Positions 33,244 to 44,400 of a stretch of DNA of 64,000 nucleotides are shown one piece after another. A program made the translations under genes and the position numbers. The stretch comes from Euclidia mi. Lineage: Eukaryota > Arthropoda > Insecta > Lepidoptera > Erebidae. The DNA is taken from the NCBI GenBank assembly GCA_944739405.2, contig OX123182.2, positions 105,069,279 to 105,133,278 of the forward strand. Reading direction: 5' to 3'. The notes beneath the pieces were generated by a model, which was not told the origin of the DNA, searched no databases, and was given only the letters and a program-made list of their open reading frames with translations. Positions within the stretch are counted from its first letter, which is position 1; the number at the start of each line of letters is the position of its first letter.

Positions 33244-34875
33244 ATGTCAGCTATCAAGGACTTGCGTGCGGCTGCTGGTGCTATTGCATCAGATTTGCGC
33301 TGGTTTGCCTCGGCCAGTGCTTTAGTGAACCGGCCTGATCGCCAGCAGGCCTTACTTCAGAGGTACGAGCGGATTGACGATCGCCTGGCAAGTGTGGAAC
33401 AGCAATTCCGCACTTTCAGCACTTGCTGTCTTGAAGTGTCAATCAACGATTTCACCGCTGACCAGCGAAATAAGGTCAGCGATGACTATGCCCAGGTCTT
33501 AGACCTGTATGATGCTGTCTCCAATACTGCGAGACAACTAGTTGCCGATAGGGAAGGGCAACCCGGCCTGAAGCAGGAGCTTCCTAGGTCAGCACCGGGG
33601 CTGGTGAGTAGGCTCCCTACTTTGGACCTCCCCCATTTTGATGGCTGCCTAGGAAGCTACCTGGGCTTCGTTAATTTGTTCGACAGCCTAGTCAATGATA
33701 GGGCTGACCTTCGGCCGGCACAAAAGTTGGCCTATCTAATGTCGGTTCTGGATGGGGAGGCTAAGGGCCTCATCCAGCATCTGCCCGTGTCTGACGAGGC
33801 GTACCAGATGACTCGGGACCTAATCACCCGTAGGTACCATAATAAGCGTGGCCTCGCCGACACGCACATCGAGCAGATTTTGGGTTTGCCGACGCTCACC
33901 CGGGTCTCTGGGTTGCGCACCCAACTTTTGAACCCGCTTTTGGTGGCCATCAACGCACTTAAGTGCCTTGACCTGCCCGTGGACCAATGGTCCTATCTAT
34001 TGGTGCACATTGTGCTGAAGAAGCTGCCTGCCGACCTGAGGTCGCGTTTTGAGCAGCGCTTTGGTGGGGATAGCGCGACCCATCTGCCCCTCTTTGCTGA
34101 CCTGGAGAGGTTCCTTGAGGATGAGTGCCGGGTCTTGGACAACTCCGGTGGTGACACGCCGGCTAAGACGCAGCCGCCCAAGGTCAAGGAGCAGGCTCGC
34201 GTTCACACCCGAGCCAATGTTGACCGGCGCCCTCCTCGCTTTGCAGTCACGCAGAGCCCAGTGGAGTGCTCTTACTGCAAGGTCACGGGGCACAGAACGG
34301 CCAGTTGTAGGGCATTCTTGGACCTACATGTCGCCTCTCGTAGGCGCATCGCGAATGCCCGCCGCCTTTGCTTCTCTTGCTTGGGGTCCCACTACCAGCG
34401 AGACTGCCCAAACTCTCGCCCCTGTCCTCACTGTGGAGGACAGCATTTGGACATTCTCTGTATGAATGCCAGAGAGGTTGGCCGCTTGTCCAACCAGCCG
34501 ACGCCGCCCACGGGCGGGTGTTTTGAAGGTGGCAGCCGAGGCTCACCGGCGCGTAGCCGAGAGTCGCCTCGCTCAATTGATCGTCACTCGCCCCGCTTGG
34601 AGAACCGTAGCGTGCGCACGCCTCCTCTCTCTCGCGCACCTAAATGTGCGACCGCGCAACGTCACCAGCAGCATGACTGCTGCCCCAGGTATTCCCCTCC
34701 TTTGGCGGAGCGTCCCCGCCTTGACTCGCGCCCACCTCGTTTTGGGCGGGTGCGTCGTTATGACCCCCCACAGATGGCGCGCGGATCGAGTCATCGCGCC
34801 TTTGAGGACTTTAAGCCGCACCCTCGTTTTGACTTGCCTGGTCCTGGCCAACGGTCGCCGCCCAGGCAACAATAG
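33244..34875 (+). CDS. Bel/Pao Gag
   Basis: Gag forms the particle that packages the element's RNA. The 543-codon frame starts at an ATG (MSAIKDLRAAAG) and has the Bel/Pao Gag core: LPTLDLPHFDGCLGSYLGFV near residue 120, then SVLDGEAKGLIQHLPV and RSRFEQRFGG. Three Cys/His knuckles follow from about residue 340: CSYCKVTGHRTASC, CFSCLGSHYQRDC and CPHCGGQHLDILC. The tail is rich in Arg, Pro and Ser. The frame ends at TAG (34873-34875), but the same frame continues open into protease, so the stop is either a mutation or a read-through point. The GC-rich codon use stands out from the flanks. Confidence 0.9.
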   Translation: MSAIKDLRAAAGAIASDLRWFASASALVNRPDRQQALLQRYERIDDRLASVEQQFRTFSTCCLEVSINDFTADQRNKVSDDYAQVLDLYDAVSNTARQLVADREGQPGLKQELPRSAPGLVSRLPTLDLPHFDGCLGSYLGFVNLFDSLVNDRADLRPAQKLAYLMSVLDGEAKGLIQHLPVSDEAYQMTRDLITRRYHNKRGLADTHIEQILGLPTLTRVSGLRTQLLNPLLVAINALKCLDLPVDQWSYLLVHIVLKKLPADLRSRFEQRFGGDSATHLPLFADLERFLEDECRVLDNSGGDTPAKTQPPKVKEQARVHTRANVDRRPPRFAVTQSPVECSYCKVTGHRTASCRAFLDLHVASRRRIANARRLCFSCLGSHYQRDCPNSRPCPHCGGQHLDILCMNAREVGRLSNQPTPPTGGCFEGGSRGSPARSRESPRSIDRHSPRLENRSVRTPPLSRAPKCATAQRHQQHDCCPRYSPPLAERPRLDSRPPRFGRVRRYDPPQMARGSSHRAFEDFKPHPRFDLPGPGQRSPPRQQ

Positions 34876-35295
34876 GTTATTGACCCCTGCCCTATAACGC
34901 CAACCTCCCCCATTGACACCGTTATCCTACCAACGGTTGCTGTTAGGGTCTGGGGACCCACGGGGACCTCTGTTGTTGTCCGTGCTATATTGGACACAGG
35001 TTCACAAGGTTGCATTGTTTCCACTTATTTGGTAGGGCAGGTTAAATTAAATATGGTCTCTTTTCCAAATTGTATACGGGGCATAGGTGACGTAGCCTCT
35101 AATGTTGAAGGGCAAGTTAAGGTTTTGTTTGGCCCTGTTGAATCTTCACACCCGAGGATTAAAACCTCGGCTATTGTGCTGAAGAATATTTTGGGTATGC
35201 ATCCACAGAAACAGCTACCCGCTGCTGTGGTGAATTTGACATCGGGATTGGAACTGGCAGACCCCAAATTTGACACACCGGGACAAATCGACTGA
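34876..35295 (+). pseudogene. Bel/Pao protease domain
   Basis: The region continues the Gag frame after the TAG. It carries the aspartic protease signature AILDTGSQGCIV near 34985-35020, followed by the Bel/Pao-type VEGQVKVLFGP and KTSAIVLKNILG segments. The frame ends at a TGA (35293) created by a tandem duplication of GACT at 35290-35297. Downstream homology (DLLIGSDVLGGIL) then continues in another frame. Without frame correction the protease would be separated from RT. Confidence 0.85.
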
Positions 35296-37201
35296 CTTGT
35301 TGATTGGCTCTGATGTCCTCGGTGGAATTTTGATTGGTGGGAAACGGGTCTTGGTGCCAAATGGTTTGACTGCCATCCCAACCATATTTGGATTTGCTTT
35401 GATGGGCCCTGTACCTAGGGACCCCCCTCCACCTGAACTTGATAATTTTTTGGCTGTAGGCTCTGCTCTCTCTGATGAGGTTCAGAGGTTTTGGGAAGTA
35501 GAGGAGCCTCCTCAAGCTGCCCGTTTGAATCCAGAACATGAGGAGTGCGAGCTGTTCTTCCAGAATAACACTGGTCGACTCCGTTCTGGTTGGATTATTA
35601 CGAGGCTACCCTTCCTGTCTGTTCGGCCTCCGCTTGGTGAGTCACGACCTTTAGCCGAAAAGAGGTTGTTGGCCATGGAGCGCCGCATGGGTCGTGATCC
35701 GGAGCTCAGACAGAAGTATATTGAGTTCATGAGAGAATATGAACAATTGGGACACATGTCTGTGTCAAATTTGGATTGGCGTTCGGTGGAGCATTATTTT
35801 ATCCCGCATCATGCGGTATTGAAGCCATCAACTGGCAAGCTGCGCACAGTGTTTGATGGTTCTGCGCAGACTTCAACAGGCATATCCTTGAACCAGTGCT
35901 TGCATTCTGGTCCCAAGTTGGTCAAGGACCTTTGTGACGTCATCACCAGCTTCCGACGACATCAGGTTATCTTTGTAGCCGACATAAAAATGATGTTCAG
36001 GCAGACTATTATCCACCCTGATGATCGTCGCTTCCAGCTGATCCTTTGGAGAGAGTCTCTTTGCGATCCCATGGTCGTCTACGAGCTCAATACGAATACG
36101 TACGGGTTAAGATCAAGCCCCTACTTGGCAATACGTTCTCTTTGGGAGCTCGCAGACCGCAAAGGCTTACGTTTCCCAAGAGCCTCCGCCATCTTGAAAG
36201 ACGATATTTACGTCGATGACATTTGCTCGGGCGCCTCCACAGTGGACGAGGCAATCCTCCTGCGGGACGAATTGATAGGTATTTTGGCCTCCGCTGGTTA
36301 TGAGTTGCGCAAATGGATTTCCAACTCACCAGCGCTTTTGGAAGGCTTGCCAGAGGATCATCAGCAAGATCCACATCTATTTGAGATTGTTGACAACCCC
36401 GCCATGATGGCTGTTCTCGGCGTTCAGTACAGACCAGTCCAAGACATCTTTACATATAACGTAGACTTGAAATTGCCGTGTTCTTGTACTAAACGTCTCG
36501 TATTGTCTACTGTCGCCAGGACCTTTGATCCGAACGGTTGGATTTGTCCTATCATATTTTGGGCAAAATGCTTCTTGCAGAAGCCTTGGACAGCAGGATT
36601 GACCTGGGACGAACCTCTACACGGTACTCTTGTTGAGGAATGGACCTCTTTTGTATCCTCACTTCCTGCCGTCAACGAGATCTCCTTGCCTCGTCCCATC
36701 CTTCCTCCCGGGAAGTACAAGGCCACCCTTCACGGGTTTTGTGATGCCTCGGAACGTGGTCACGCGGCCGTGGTGTACTTGCGCACAGTCAGTGCCTCAG
36801 GTCAGGTGAGAGTTTCCCTGATCATGGGGAAGAGCAAGGTAGCACCCCTTCGGACATCTCTGACCATCCCAAAATTGGAGCTCTCGGGAGCAGCCCTACT
36901 TGTGCGCTTATTGAACCACGTGTCCAGTACTTTGGGTACAAGCATTTGTATTGATGGGACCTACGCCTGGACAGACAGCCAAATTGTACTTTGTTGGTTG
37001 AAGGCGTCTGTCCACACTTTGGAGGTATTTGTTGCTAATCGCGTTTCCCAAATCCAGAAATCCGAAGTCAAGCTGGTTTGGAGACACGTGCCAGGTGAGC
37101 TCAACCCCGCTGATTGTGCCTCGCGCGAATGCTTGACGCCTAGTTTGATAGGTCATTCGCTGTGGTTGTTGTCCGGAATGGTTGAGTCGACCAGAAACTG
37201 A
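35296..37201 (+). CDS. Bel/Pao reverse transcriptase and RNase H
   Basis: The frame opens with LLIGSDVLGGIL of the protease C-terminus and then shows the Bel/Pao RT hallmarks: YFIPHHAVLKPSTGKLRTVF, SLNQCLHSGPKL, FVADIKMMFRQ with the first catalytic Asp, and DDIYVDDICSG with the YVDD box near 36205. RNase H-type sequence follows (HGFCDASERGHAAVVYLR near 36740, then AWTDSQIVLCWL and PADCASR). There is no natural ATG at the start because the frame belongs to a polyprotein. Homology leaves this frame near 37165-37180 and the remaining C-terminal part continues in another. Confidence 0.9.
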
Positions 37202-38769
37202 TTGGCCTCGAACGCCAGTTTTGAATACTTCTAATTTGCCGGGTCTACGAACACTCGGTCTTGAAAAGGTGGAATGCGCCTTCGACCCCGATTTTGTGTT
37301 GAATCGTTACAGCTCCCTTGACAAGTTGTTAGGTGTTACTGCTTGAATAAAGCGTTTTGTTTTTAATTTTAGGCACCCACAACAGAAACGACTGACACCG
37401 TTTATCTCACCACAGGAACGACAGGAGTCCCTCACCTTTTGGGTTCGTTCTGTGCAATTGGCGCATTTTGAAAAGGAGATTGCTATCCTTAAATCAGGGA
37501 GATCGAAACTATCGGGAGCTGTTTCTAAATTGAACCCCTTTTTGGACGAAACGGGTCTCTTGCGCGTTGGAGGGCGTCTCAAGAACGCCAACCTCCCTTA
37601 CGGAGCACGTCACCCCCTTTTGTTACCTAAGGACGGTCATTTAGTACGCTTGTTGGTAACTGACCGTCACCTTAAAAATTCGCATGCTGGTTGTAATGCC
37701 TTGTTGGCCATTTTGCAACGCGAATTTTGGATCTTGTCTGCCCGAAGAATTATTCGGAGTGTAGTCTTTCGCTGCATCCCTTGCTATAAGCTCAAGGCTT
37801 CTACCATGCAGCCCTTGATGGGAGACTGACCGGTAGATCGCGTAACTGAGGGCAGGACGTTTGACGGTGTTGGCACGGACTTCGCTGGTCCCTTTTTGGT
37901 AAAAACGTCGACACTTCGAAACAGCAAGACTGTTAAGGCCTTGCTTGTGTGTTTTTGTTTGTCTTTCCACAAAGGCCGTTCATTTAGAACTGGTCTCCTC
38001 GCTTACAACCGAGGCGTTTGTAGCCACATTTGGCAGATTTGTATCCCGCAGAGGGCTGCCTTCCTTGATCCGTTCTGACTGCGGCACTAATTTCAAGGGC
38101 ACGTATAATTATTTGAATGATGTTGTTAATTTCCTTGAAACCAACAAAGCTGATATAGGTGATAGGCTTGCCCGACGTGGGATAAATTGGTTGTTTTCCC
38201 CACCAAATTGTCCACACTGGGGTGGTATATTTGAGGCCGCCGTAAAATCGGCCAAAACACACTTGCGCAGGACAATCGGTGAATCTGTCCTTACATTTGA
38301 GGAACTCGCAACTGTGTTTTGTAAGATCGAGGCCGTTTTGAACTCTCGGCCGTTGTGCCCGATCTCCTCAGATCCGAATGATTTGGAGGCCCTTACGCCG
38401 GGCCATTTTTTGATTGGTCGCCCACTTGTCGCCTTGCCTGAGTACCCCTACATTGATACGAGACCTGGTCGTCTCTCGCGCTTTGAATTGGTACGCCAGA
38501 TTACTCAGAGCTTTTGGAAACGCTGGAACTTGGAATATTTGCACATACTCCAGCAACGCGTTAAGTGGACCGACAAGACCGATCCACCCAAGATTGGAGA
38601 CCTCGTTTTGATCAAGGAGGCTAACCTTCCGCCACTCAGATGGCGCAGGGGGCGCATCCTTCATTTGGTAACTGGGGCTGATGGAGTTCCCCGATTTGCT
38701 GAGGTCTTGGTGGACGGTTCGATTCTGAGGAGAGCGGTTGCAACATTGTCACGTCTACCAACCGATTAG
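37202..38769 (+). pseudogene. Bel/Pao integrase region, broken
   Basis: Integrase would join the DNA copy to the chromosome. After the RT frame breaks, linker sequence (DWPRTPV, FDPDFVL) runs to an in-frame TGA at 37344. Next comes the zinc-binding part (RLKNANLPYGARHPLLLP, HAGCNALLA, CIPCYKL) to another TGA at 37827. The frame changes once more near 37945. The core keeps TDFAGP, DCGTNFKG and HWGGIFEAAVKSAK for the acidic triad, and the C-terminal piece KIGDLVLIKEANLPPLRWRRG is the domain typical of Bel/Pao integrases. The last frame ends at 38769, 31 bases before the 3' LTR. Confidence 0.85.
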
Positions 38770-38784
38770 CGGACCGGTAGGCCG

Positions 38785-38800
38785 GTCCGGGGCGGGTGGA
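38785..38800 (+). other. Bel/Pao polypurine tract
   Basis: GGTCCGGGGCGGGTGGA directly precedes the 3' LTR, the expected place for the plus-strand primer. Confidence 0.7.
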
Positions 38801-39403
38801 TGTTTGAAATAGGATTAGTTTTTATTATAAGTCAAATCGATTAAATCGATTGAGTAACATTTTGTTTAGTCTATTGAAAATTTCTGACAATGGTCACACT
38901 GAACTCTCACTTCCGTTGGCGCCTTGAAAAATTAACACGCTGTTAGCACTCTCGCGTGCCTTGTACCTAATTAAATAATTGATCGCCATTTGAAAAGCAC
39001 ATCCTTGTAGCTACGCGAATAGTTTGTGAAATACGTAATTGCCGCTTTTGACTTCCGGCAAAGTTTGTTGTAAATTGATGACATATTGAACATTTGTGAA
39101 AAGTTATGTGATTCGCAAACGTGCATCGTGGTTTGGAGAAGGACTTCGCCGAATTGTACACTGGTATCTATTGATTCCCTTGTTATTTTGGCCAAAATTA
39201 TAAGTTAATCTATAGGTCCACTTCAAGAACATCACCAGGATATATAAGGTAAAATTTTCATGTACCTACTCAATAGTTTACTCACTGTGCAACGCAGTGC
39301 ATTGTGTCTGGATATATTGTCTATCGTGGTCAGGTAGATGTATTACACCTTCCACTGCGCACTTCTGATACACCTTCCTGCCTGGCTACGGTATATCTAG
39401 ACA
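38801..39403 (+). mobile_element. Bel/Pao 3' LTR
   Basis: It starts TGTTTGAAATAG, ends CTAGACA and is followed by the target duplication ACACT. Open frames crossing the LTR (for example 39304-39636) are incidental. Confidence 0.95.
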
Positions 39404-39408
39404 ACACT

Positions 39409-40296
39409 TATTTATTTTTCAAGACAATTCCCGCACTACGTATAAATCTTGTATCGTGGAGACTTAAAAAAAAATTGATGGATACAAAAAAAAACAGACT
39501 TAAAACAAAAAATGCAAGTTTACACAAAGTGTTGTCGAACCCACATTTGGCACAGTTTTTAGCTCGGGAGGAGCTGCTTATACATCGTGGTTACCATCCG
39601 TCATCATCAGTTTACCCATCAAGTACACGTCACTAGAAAGCGTGGATGGGAAATGGGCAGTGTATACAAGGAAGGCTGCAGAGGAGTTGGTATGACAGCA
39701 TCAAGAAAACAGCAGGAGTGAAATGAATTCAAGTCAACTAATGAATTCGGAAAGAAGCGTACACCCAAGTGGTAGTATAGATCAAGAAAAAAGATGTTTA
39801 CATTATAGATAATTATTTAAATGGTTCCAAGAGACAGCGAAGGATAGAAAGAGCAATGTAACTTTGTAAAATTTTATTGTTAGTCTTAAACATTAATTAT
39901 CGTCCTAGCGTCATCCCAATTGATTGCCTCTGTAAGCCAGCGGTAGTGTTAGCGACTGTGAATTATAAGGTCCCAATTTCGATAAGGGATTAACAAATGG
40001 AAGCAAATGTTTTATCCTACACCCAATCTCTCTTCGGTGGTGTCGTATATGCCATCCCATCGGACTATGACGAGATAGAGATTGCACTAGTAAACACAAT
40101 AACATTACCTGTCCAGTTGGCGAATCCCCGTTAAGACTGGCCACCGTAGCGGGGATTCGGTCTTAGAGATATTATTATTATTCCCGTTACATCCAATACT
40201 TTATAATATGGTATATAAAAGAAAACTTCAGAATTCTTGTCTCCTGTATCCAATAAATAAAATCCCCATTTAAACTATTATTTCACGTCAAATAAC
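39409..40296. other. Anonymous DNA with a possible LINE tail
   Basis: From about 39930 to 40190 the text (CAGCGGTAGTGTTAGCGACTG, GTCCAGTTGGCGAATCCCCG, ATTATTATTATT) looks like a dispersed repeat, perhaps a tRNA-derived head and a LINE tail. I could not place it in a family. Confidence 0.3.
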
Positions 40297-40301
40297 AGTA
40301 A

Positions 40302-40304
<3 letters not shown>

Positions 40305-40333
<29 letters not shown>

Positions 40334-40736
40334 CGTCACGCCTTTTATCCCCGAAGGGTTGGAAAAAGGTGTATTTCTACACCCACTTTTCGCCAAATAT
40401 ACTTTAGTCCCACGTAATAAGGGGCGAGCCTATTGCCGTACCGGGCACATTTCCAGACTCCGTGCTGCTACTGAGAATTTCGTGACAGAAAAAACCCAAT
40501 AACACTGCCCGACCCAGGAATCGAACCCGGGACCTCCCGATCCCACGCGCACATTTATGCCGCGAGACCAACGAGGCAGTCGTATAGGGTTTGATGTCGA
40601 GTTTTCTGTCTCTACGCAAAGATGGTATTTGCATCGTGTTATGCCTTAGTCGCCTCTTACGACACCCACGGATAGATAGGGGGTGGTGACACTTGTATTC
40701 TATGCCGTCAACCACGCGGCAATCAACCACGCGGCA
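40305..40736 (-). mobile_element. Composite SINE copy 4
   Basis: On the minus strand the order is an upstream module (GTGGTTGACGGCATAGAATAC, TCGTAAGAGGCGACTAAGG, GTAGAGACAGAAAACTCGAC), then the tRNA head (CTCGTTGGTCTCGCGGC, B box GGTTCGATTCC), the common body, and a (TATG)n tail at 40305-40332. AGTAATTA flanks both sides (40297-40304, 40737-40744), so the whole composite inserted as one unit. The first 17 bases or so of the upstream module are doubled in this copy. Confidence 0.85.
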
Positions 40737-40744
40737 AGTAATTA

Positions 40745-41112
40745 ACAAATTAAAACTATCATTATCGAGTTAAATTCACGCACTGCGTTTAAATTACAGC
40801 CGGTGATAGGTCCATCCGTTATTGCATTATCTCAACAAGGATAGCAAACAAAATGCTAAAGAAATTAATGTATTGTGCTCATTGTCACACCAGCGACATG
40901 CAATAATTATGATTATTGTGTTTAAATGTATCTCATTTATTTGAGTACTACGTACCTACTGTGTATTAAGGTGTACTCAACTAGTTACACATACAAATTC
41001 ATTTGTATTATAGTGCGTTGTATGATGTGACAATAAATAACTTTGATTTTCAGTTTTAATGAATGTGCTATAAAATTAATGATGATAGTCATACGTGTGG
41101 TATGTAACATAC
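40745..41112. other. Anonymous AT-rich DNA
   Basis: Nothing recognised. Confidence 0.4.
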
Positions 41113-41299
41113 CAGGGGGCTAATCGTGCTATTTTCAAACGTTCAAACGTTGACAACGTAACGTATTTGGTGAACGTTTGGTTTTAGTTTGGCTGATGTC
41201 AAACATGGTATCGTGCTAATTGTATTGAGCGTTCGAACCGTAGACGCAACCCTTACGTTGGGCTTACGTCAAACGTTTAGTGCTTGACACCGGTTTTTG

Positions 41300-42270
41300 A
41301 ACATAGTAAGTACTATTCTTATACTAAAGAGGCTGTAGCGACATCGCGCCATGTGCAAGCACTATTTTAAAAAGATAATTATTGTCATTATGTGAATGTC
41401 ATTGAATGTCAATAAATATTATAATGTGAAATCATGAAATAATTTTATTAAAATTACATATACGGCAAGTACCGAAATATTGTTTACTTTTGTAATAAGT
41501 GATTTATGCAAAAAACAATTAATGATCACACTTGGTCATGTAGAAGTGGTTTTAATTTCACTAGAGTAACGAAGGTGAATTCAAATGATGATGCACCACA
41601 ACATTACCGCAATTGCAGCTTCTTCTGCTATTTGTCGAGCCCAATACGAATTTTATATGATCGTTACAATAAACAACACCTATTTTTCAGATTTGGAATA
41701 ATATATAGAGCAGAGAAAGATGCTAAACAAACCCCGAATTGTCAGCGTTCGGCATAATAGTCATCCTTTCTATAAAAGAAGAGATAGACGAAAAGCTGGA
41801 GAATTTGAATTTGGCTGACTTTCTAACTTTTCAGGTACGCATTTCAATTACCATTACGTAAGATCCTACAGTATTTACTCTCACTCTGAAATTGTCTCAT
41901 AATATGCATAAATACCCAACAAAATAATGTAAGTATATTATACTTAAACACAAGATATAGCGCACGTATGAGAACAATATTAATCTTAAGTTAAGTGTCA
42001 GCGGGTTTAGTTATTTTGGTCGGACTTTATATTTGAGTAAATAATTACTGAATAATTTATGTTTTAATTTTGTTCACAGTAGCCGAGGCGTAAGCAGAAT
42101 AATAAGCCGCTCGTTAGCCCAACCACATGGACATAATTGCAAGTTAACAAAAATTAGCAATTTGCTATGAGCCAAATCGAGACCATCATCACTTCTTGGG
42201 CATTGAACAAGAATAATATACTATTAATTAGTTTACTAAAATAATGTAAACCAAACCAAATACATAATTA
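41300..42270. other. Interior of TIR block, anonymous
   Basis: An 83-codon open frame at 41506-41757 has no known domain. Nothing else was recognised. Confidence 0.4.
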
Positions 42271-42478
42271 CTAGAGGACGCCAGCAGCTACACCTGCATT
42301 TTTTTAAATTTACCCGTTTTGGCCGATCCCGTGGGAATTTCGGGAAATCCCTTCTTAGTGCACCCCTACGGTCCCCAAGGAACATGCATGCCAAATTTCA
42401 GCTTCCTGCGCCCAATAGTTTCAGCTGTAAAGTGTCTGTCAATCAGTCAGTAACGCAAGGATTTTATATATTAAGATT
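42271..42478 (+). mobile_element. Lep1-like repeat copy
   Basis: Very similar to 22552-22735 from CTAGAGGACGCCAGCAGC to the TATATTAAGAT end. No ORF. Confidence 0.55.
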
Positions 42479-42659
42479 ACTGTGAAGTTCACGTTGTAAC
42501 AATGGCTTAACAGATGTTGTTTGTTTCAACTCTACTTAAAATTATATTTTGTATCATATTTCATAATCTCAACACAGTGAATAAATAAAATCGAAATGTG
42601 AAATTGGAGCCTGCTTTTTAATATACATACCTACTCTATTCCTTTAACTATCTATTGAA

Positions 42660-42905
42660 GTGGTCCAGCGGTAGTCTGGGTAACACTGGATCATCAGATG
42701 TTGGACTCGATACCCGATTAGAAAGTACGCTTATGTTAGCTCACACACTTGTATCACATCCTGCTGAGTCAGTGGTTAGTCTCCCTTGTAGATCGACTTA
42801 TTGCTCTAGTGGTACCTAACCCTGACTGCTAAGACGAAAGTCATGAGTTCGATTACCACCCAGGAGAACTCTTTGTGCGATGAGCAAATTACCATAACTG
42901 TAATA
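42660..42905 (+). mobile_element. Degenerate tRNA-derived SINE head(s)
   Basis: GCTCTAGTGGTACCTAACCC...GAAAGTCATGAGTTCGATTACC...TTTGTGCGATGAGCAAAT follows the order of a common lepidopteran tRNA-derived SINE. A second, weaker head-like stretch lies at 42660-42715. The B boxes are degraded, so these are not tRNA genes. A further fragment with GTATGATGAGCA lies near 43850. Confidence 0.4.
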
Positions 42906-43044
42906 CTCGTATGTGTATAAAAGCAATATTTATATATATTGATCAATTGTCTGACTACCATGCCACTAGGTTGTGCCTAGTCTGGGACCACACCGCCAGG
43001 TGTCACAGAGAATTAATTTATTCTTATGTTTCTCTTCTTCACGG

Positions 43045-43290
43045 GACTACCTCGTTGGTCTCGCGGCATAAATGTGCGCGTGGGATTGGGAGGTCTCGGG
43101 TTCGATTCCCGGGTCGGGCAAAGTGTAATTGGGTTTTCCCTTAGGAAATTCCCAGTAACAGCACGGAGTCTGGTAATGTGCCCGGTACGGCAATAGGCTC
43201 GCCCCCTATTACGTGGGACCTAAAAATTCATGGCAAAATGTGGGTGTAATATTACACCTCTGCCTACCCCTTCGGGGATACAGGCGTGAG
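43045..43290 (+). mobile_element. tRNA-headed SINE copy 5, complete
   Basis: It starts GACTACCTCGTTGGTCTCG, has an exact B box (GGTTCGATTCC, 43099-43109), the body AACAGCACGGAGTCTGG...CAATAGGCTCG...CTTCGGGGATACAGGCGTGAG, and an exact 12-bp target duplication TCTTCTTCACGG (43033-43044, 43291-43302). This copy lacks the upstream module of copies 4 and 6, so the 246-bp tRNA-headed part can move alone. Confidence 0.9.
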
Positions 43291-43302
43291 TCTTCTTCAC
43301 GG

Positions 43303-44400
43303 ATATTTTCTTACAATTTACTTAGAAATTCACCCGGTCTAAATTGTCACTAAAGGCAAAAGGCGGCACCTACCCTAACCACTCTCATACTAGTATGGGC
43401 AGGTGGTACTTGATGGGCGAACTTATTAGATAGATATGCTCTTTACAGACTCCAAGGCTTGTTACTTTTACTATATATGCAAAGTGGGCAACAGTGATGT
43501 TTTGTCATGGTGGGTCTCGTGGCAACAAAGACCCGGAGCAGGTTTTCCCGTGATTATGCCTTTGAAATTTCACCAATCGAATAGCACCTGTGGCCTTCCC
43601 TTTGCTGATCGGTCAAAGCAAGCCAAATTTAAGAGCCCTGAACCAACTAGTCAAAATAGGCTGGCCAAAGACTAGGCTCTGACCGACTCATTGAACTATT
43701 AGGCACCCACATATTACATGAATATTACAATTCTGTATCAGCACCGCATTGCGCTTCCCACGCACGCACATTCAACTTGCTGCCACCCAGTCCTAATCTA
43801 AGACTTAGGTCTGTTACCCGACCTAACAGGTTGGATTCCTAACACGACAAATCTTTGTATGATGAGCACTACGCTTTTGTCTGTGTCTTGGTTAAATTAA
43901 ATAATTACAATACCTATCTAGATACTTAGGAAAAATAATTATAAAGGAACGTTTATCAGTCGTCTACTTGCTGTATACAGGCGTCTGAGAGCGCAGTGAC
44001 CGAGTAGGCAGTCTTTTCGCTTAAGCCACCCAAAGAACCTATAACTGTGACAGTATTATGTGTATGGTATACGTATATCCACATAATATTATTGTTTCAG
44101 CCTTACAAAAGTGAATTTCTAGGAAGGTATCGCGTCGAGATGTAGCCTTTTTGATGAGATGCCTTCCAAGACATTGTTATAAATATAGGGCCATGCAAGC
44201 TTGACGCCAATCTTGCAATAATGAATTCTACCGCAACAATAAGCTATACTAAAGAGATATCTATAAAAATTGTCTTATATGAAAGAATGTTGTTCACTCA
44301 TTTAAGTTGCAATCAAACGTATTATAAGCATATGCCACGAAATTGATAATTAATACAAAATTAGCTTAATAATTTTCTCAAATTTAAAATATTATATAAT
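43303..44400. other. Interior of TIR block, anonymous
   Basis: Apart from the SINE-like fragment near 43760-43870, nothing was recognised. Confidence 0.35.

Larger units (their letters stand above)
31910..39403 (+). mobile_element. Bel/Pao LTR retrotransposon, full length, defective
   Basis: Two 603-bp LTRs bound a 7.5-kb element, flanked by the 5-bp direct repeat ACACT (31905-31909, 39404-39408). Bel/Pao elements normally carry one long gag-pol frame coding Gag, protease, RT, RNase H and integrase. Here all domains are present in order on the plus strand but are split by an in-frame TAG (34873), a tandem GACT duplication (35290-35297), a frame change near 37170, in-frame TGA codons at 37344 and 37827, and a frame change near 37945. 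The LTRs differ at about 11 positions by eye, so insertion was fairly recent. Confidence 0.95.

Noticed and set aside
33732..38664. Many minus-strand frames of 60-122 codons across the Bel/Pao element
   Set aside because: They are antisense shadows of well-supported gag-pol domains.
39304..39636. 110-codon frame crossing the Bel/Pao 3' LTR into flanking DNA
   Set aside because: It begins inside the LTR and ends in unrelated flank across the target duplication, so it is incidental.
43045..43130. Apparent tRNA gene (B box GGTTCGATTCC)
   Set aside because: It is the head of a SINE with a shared body, tail and 12-bp target duplication; the acceptor stem does not close as in a tRNA gene.
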